Assembly (NCBI GenBank): GCA_019894955.1 | Contig: JAGXNQ010000004.1 | Span: 11,966-48,138 of the forward strand | Origin: Promethearchaeota archaeon | GTDB taxonomy: Archaea; Asgardarchaeota; Lokiarchaeia; Sigyniarchaeales; SOKP01 | Length of the DNA stretch: 36,173 bases | Direction: 5' to 3' | Part shown: piece by piece, positions 33,341-36,173 of the stretch | Layout of the letters: the number at the start of each line of letters is the position of its first letter | How positions within the stretch are numbered: the first letter of the stretch is position 1 | Translations under genes and position numbers: made by a program | Notes under the pieces: model-generated | Database searches by the model: none | What the model saw: the letters and a program-made list of their open reading frames with translations, nothing else | Told to the model about the DNA's origin: nothing

Positions 33341-34696
33341 ATGGTTAAAAACACGTATTATAAGCGATTATTTTTAATATTCTTCTTCACCTATTTTTCA
33401 ATAAGCATTGCCAATATTTATGTAGTTACGTTTATACCATTTTACTTTCTCGAAGTAATAAATGTGAATCGATCCTCGCTTGCATTTATAAAGCTCCTCA
33501 TTAGTGTTCCATTATTATTACCAATATTTACGGGGTTTTTGTATGATCGATACATAACTAACGTCAAGCGATTAAATCTCATTTTTAGTATTTTTTTTAC
33601 TATTAGTTTTTTGATATTCATCGTAGATCCTCAAAACCTCTCATTTTTTGGAGCGTTTTATGTAGTAAATCTTATTTCTCAATTTATGATACGGGGTGGT
33701 ATGACGAAAATTTTTATGGCGTTAACAATAACAAATAAACCACATTATACTGAATCGATCAGGGAGTTTCGGATACAGGTTAAAAACAATTTTCTTCTCA
33801 TATTAAATATAGGGAGTATTTTCGGCTCTACATTAACAGCGATTGCGTCAATATGTATCTCAAATTTACGAGAGCAATCGGATTGGAATATGTTTTTTTT
33901 ATGTGGATTCTTGTTTTCACTTCCCATTTTCATATCTTCGATGATATTCCAGAAAATAAAACTACCATGTTTAAACCCTGTGAGTAAAATCCCCACTGTT
34001 AGGGGAAAAACAAAAATGACGAAGAGAATCAAAATGAAGGCTCTTTATAGATTCATTCCCATTTTCCTACTCTACATGACGTTTTTTTTGAATGATTCTA
34101 GTTTGCTGAATATGATATATTTGTCATGGTTCTCGGAACGATTTGGAGACGTGTTTATCAGAACCGTATTTATTTTCCTTCCCGTGAGTTATGTCCTAAT
34201 GATGATTGGTAATTTATTTGTAGCACGATATCTCAATAAACTCAGAACGCTAAAAAAAATGAGTCCTGAATCCCTTTTTTGTATCATTGGAATATTGTGC
34301 AAAAGCTTTTTAATTCTACTAGTCATCCTATCAGCGAATCCATTCATAGTTTTTTTTCTGTTTTTCATACTACTTCCATTTCTAGGCTCTCTCGAAACCC
34401 TGTCACTAGCATCAACAGCCCAAAAAATCTCACAAGAGGGTAAACACCCTACCCTACGCATGCAATTTATTTCTACCGCAAACTCGCTAGCTTCAATGAT
34501 ATTTTCTCCAATCGGACTTATTTTATCAACCATAGTTTCGATAAATCATATATTTTTCATTCAGTTGGTGTTTTATGGTTTCAGTCTTATTCCAATTCTC
34601 TTATTGTCGAGGGGTGCAGAAAAAACTAAGAGAAGGAAAAGGAAGCCCCCTAATTTGGTATTACTTGAGGAATTTAAAGAACTCAAAAAACGATAA
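33341..34696 (+). CDS. MFS-like multi-pass membrane transporter
   Basis: This 451-residue protein has about twelve hydrophobic segments arranged in two halves, with a hydrophilic middle loop (about 205-230, KIKLPCLNPVSKIPTVRGKT) as in major facilitator transporters. TGFLYDRYITNVKRL after the second helix resembles MFS motif A (GxLaDRxGrkxx). A basic C-terminal tail (EKTKRRKRKPP) is presumably cytoplasmic. The sequence is divergent and the substrate is unknown. It is convergent with a second, more typical MFS gene, with about 48 bases between stops. Confidence 0.65.
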   Translation: MVKNTYYKRLFLIFFFTYFSISIANIYVVTFIPFYFLEVINVNRSSLAFIKLLISVPLLLPIFTGFLYDRYITNVKRLNLIFSIFFTISFLIFIVDPQNLSFFGAFYVVNLISQFMIRGGMTKIFMALTITNKPHYTESIREFRIQVKNNFLLILNIGSIFGSTLTAIASICISNLREQSDWNMFFLCGFLFSLPIFISSMIFQKIKLPCLNPVSKIPTVRGKTKMTKRIKMKALYRFIPIFLLYMTFFLNDSSLLNMIYLSWFSERFGDVFIRTVFIFLPVSYVLMMIGNLFVARYLNKLRTLKKMSPESLFCIIGILCKSFLILLVILSANPFIVFFLFFILLPFLGSLETLSLASTAQKISQEGKHPTLRMQFISTANSLASMIFSPIGLILSTIVSINHIFFIQLVFYGFSLIPILLLSRGAEKTKRRKRKPPNLVLLEEFKELKKR

Positions 34697-34700
34697 TCAT

Positions 34701-34743
34701 AAAAATAAAAAAAAGAATTTCTACGTGAAACTAAACTTTCACG
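34701..34743 (-). terminator. Hairpin plus oligo-T terminator of the minus-strand MFS gene
   Basis: CGTGAAA and TTTCACG (34724-34743) form a 7-bp stem with a 6-base loop, one base after the stop codon. On the minus strand it is followed by TTCTTTTTTTTATTTTT. This resembles an intrinsic terminator. Confidence 0.6.
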
Positions 34744-34744
34744 A

Positions 34745-36046
34745 TCAAATATATACTTCCGTAGTATCTTCTATGGATTTTGGAAGGTTAACTTCTTTAA
34801 TAGGTGCTTCCAACTCTCTTGATAAACGTTCCTTAGCAGCAGTACGAAGAATCCAGAATCCGCTCATTGAAATTACACATAAAATTGCTGCTAAATACCA
34901 AACCCATAACGAACCGAGAAAATTCCAAACCAAACCTGCTAATAACACTCCAAACAAACTAGGTATGCTCCAATGGAAACCATACATAGCCATATAGCGC
35001 CCGCGTTTGTCTTCCGGAGCAAAAGATGAAGCAATGGTTGTCCCGATGGGAGTAACTATCATTTCTCCTATTGTAATGAGGATCATCGCAACAAAAAATA
35101 GATAGACTTCAGATACAAAACCATACATTCCAAAACCTATCACATAGAAAAAGGTACCGAAAGTCATCATTTTCATCGGATTTCGTTTGGATATTCTTCT
35201 AGCAATCCAGAATTGGAAAATAACCACTATGAATGCATTCATACTAAGTAGTAATCCATATCCAGATGCTGGAAAACCATGAACACTATTTAAAAATACC
35301 GCTAAGGTACTATTCATCTGCATATACACAATTATCATTATTGCTGATACAGAGAGAAAAGCCATATATACCCAATCTTTCAATACTTCTTTATATCCAA
35401 TAACAGTCTTCATTATTGTTTCTTCTGGCTTGCCTTCTTCTTTTTGAGGTTTTGTCTCCGGTATTACAACAAATACAATTATAGCGGTAATTATACTACA
35501 CACAGCGTCAGCTATAAATATTAGCAAGTATGATTGAGCAGCAAGGATTCCTCCGATTATTGGACCAATTGTTGCTGAAAGATTGAATGAAATTCTTAAA
35601 ATGCCAAAACCCTCAGCTTGTTTTTCCTTAGGAAGAAGATCAGCGACCATTGCTTGTCTTGCTGGCCCTCCTAAACTTCCAATTAATCCTAATGAAGCAG
35701 CTAATATAAAAAATAAACCAAGATTATCCACCAATCCCATTAAAATATTACCAATTCCACTAACTGTTAAACCGAATAATATGAGTTTTTTCCTTCCATA
35801 CTTATCCGCTAACGCTCCTCCGATTAATCCTCCTATAATATTTCCAGCAGAATTGATTGAAAATAGAAAACCAACTTCAATCATCCCTACATTAAAACGT
35901 TGAGTAATATATAAGGCAAAAAATGGAATTAACAAAAATCCACCTAACATATCTATAAAAGTGGCTAAGGTTAAAACCTTGAATGCCCTTGGATACTCAT
36001 TAAATGTTGATGTAATTTTTGATTCATCAGCTACAATAAGCAACAT
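34745..36046 (-). CDS. Major facilitator superfamily transporter
   Basis: This is a 433-residue secondary transporter with 12 predicted helices. Motif A, GGALADKYGRKKLILFG, follows the second helix, and LGLIGSLGGPARQAMVADLLP is typical of drug/sugar MFS members. The motif repeats weakly in the second half as ARRISKRNPMKMM. Helix 1 is FKVLTLATFIDMLGGFLLIP. The central loop KPQKEEGKPEE is charged. The substrate is unknown; multidrug or sugar efflux is a guess. The start ATG overlaps the ATG of the divergent right-edge ORF, so one of the two starts is probably wrong; a TTG one codon downstream is possible here. A hairpin/T-run terminator follows the stop. Confidence 0.88.
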   Translation of the reverse strand: MLLIVADESKITSTFNEYPRAFKVLTLATFIDMLGGFLLIPFFALYITQRFNVGMIEVGFLFSINSAGNIIGGLIGGALADKYGRKKLILFGLTVSGIGNILMGLVDNLGLFFILAASLGLIGSLGGPARQAMVADLLPKEKQAEGFGILRISFNLSATIGPIIGGILAAQSYLLIFIADAVCSIITAIIVFVVIPETKPQKEEGKPEETIMKTVIGYKEVLKDWVYMAFLSVSAIMIIVYMQMNSTLAVFLNSVHGFPASGYGLLLSMNAFIVVIFQFWIARRISKRNPMKMMTFGTFFYVIGFGMYGFVSEVYLFFVAMILITIGEMIVTPIGTTIASSFAPEDKRGRYMAMYGFHWSIPSLFGVLLAGLVWNFLGSLWVWYLAAILCVISMSGFWILRTAAKERLSRELEAPIKEVNLPKSIEDTTEVYI

Positions 36047-36173
36047 GTCAAATTTTACTCTTACATATACAGAGGCATATCAAACAACTAATCCTTGGAT
36101 TATGTTTAACGAGACAACAAATGGAAGTGAGCTTCTTGGATTTGCTTCAACGATTGTTGCGTCTGGATCTGAT
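36045..36173 (+). CDS. Partial unidentified ORF at the right edge
   Basis: From the ATG at 36045 the frame is open for all 43 codons to the window end (MSNFTLTYTEAYQTTNPWIM...). It also stays open upstream of the ATG, antisense to the MFS gene, for at least 15 codons. It is Thr/Asn/Ser-rich with no motif I recognise and might be the start of a surface or membrane protein. Its ATG shares the CATG palindrome with the divergent MFS start, leaving no room for separate promoters between them. It is too short to be certain that it is a gene. Confidence 0.4.
   Translation, partial: MSNFTLTYTEAYQTTNPWIMFNETTNGSELLGFASTIVASGSD

Noticed and set aside
34575-34997. 140-residue plus-strand ORF between the two MFS genes
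   Set aside because: It is made of out-of-frame ends of both transporter genes and the terminator between them. It has no domain pattern.
1-36173. CRISPR array, insertion sequence or prophage
   Set aside because: I saw no direct-repeat array, transposase, integrase or structural phage gene. The two AAA modules of Cdc48 and the two aldolase copies are ordinary homologous domains.

Overview
This is an AT-rich, gene-dense archaeal chromosome segment. The information-processing genes are archaeal: SRP54, aIF5A with its hypusine site, Nob1, FEN1 with a C-terminal PIP box, a Cdc48/VAT double AAA ATPase, a HerA-like ATPase, a TrmY-like protein and a Y-family polymerase ending in a PIP-like motif. 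A Roadblock/LC7 protein, a longin-like protein, a membrane-anchored SCP2-domain protein and a Hal2/SAL1-type nucleotidase point to an Asgard archaeon of the Lokiarchaeia type. That placement is inferred from gene content, not from a phylogenetic marker. I see no rRNA, tRNA, CRISPR array, insertion sequence or phage module. No gene-free gap exceeds about 210 bases. Several genes have a TATA-like element about 25-32 bases before the start codon, suggesting leaderless mRNAs. A few (eif5a, nadC, a phosphodiesterase, a glycerol kinase) have clear Shine-Dalgarno sites of the GGTGATC or GGAGGT type.

Layout. 1-5234: the end of a PhoU-like protein, a translationally coupled purB-purM pair (the PurM is of the long form I associate with Bacteroidetes), a CPBP membrane protease, a YfcE/MJ0936-type phosphodiesterase and a Roadblock protein. 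5278-9260: a COG2945 alpha/beta hydrolase whose HPHPxYGGSM motif is split by a 31-base hairpin-forming insert, nadC, a NikR-like repressor without nickel ligands, a FucA-like class II aldolase and dinB. 9319-12696: a Hal2-type nucleotidase, a 7-TM protein, a longin-like protein and two unknowns. 12823-17049: an FGGY sugar kinase, the membrane SCP2 protein and a 2-hydroxyacid dehydrogenase fused to a class II aldolase. 17060-21188 (minus): srp54, trmY-like, pyrC and AMMECR1 in one direction. 21411-27369 (plus): eif5a, nadK, nob1, fen1, cdc48 and a small winged-helix-like ORF. 27361-32003 (minus): HerA ATPase, a 4-TM protein, glycerol kinase and a zinc-ribbon protein. 32126-36173: a possible nucleotidyltransferase, two convergent MFS-type transporters and the start of an unidentified gene.

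Working together. PurB/PurM (purines), PyrC (pyrimidines) and NadC/NadK (NAD and NADP) make a nucleotide and cofactor theme. FEN1, DinB and HerA serve DNA replication and repair. SRP54, aIF5A, Nob1 and Cdc48 serve protein targeting, translation, ribosome maturation and protein quality control. The FGGY kinase with the dehydrogenase-aldolase fusion could be a compact route for an unidentified sugar or sugar acid.

The most interesting items are the split hydrolase, the dehydrogenase-aldolase fusion cluster, the SAM-loop-degenerate TrmY paralogue, the bacterial-looking PurM and the orphan NTase-like protein.
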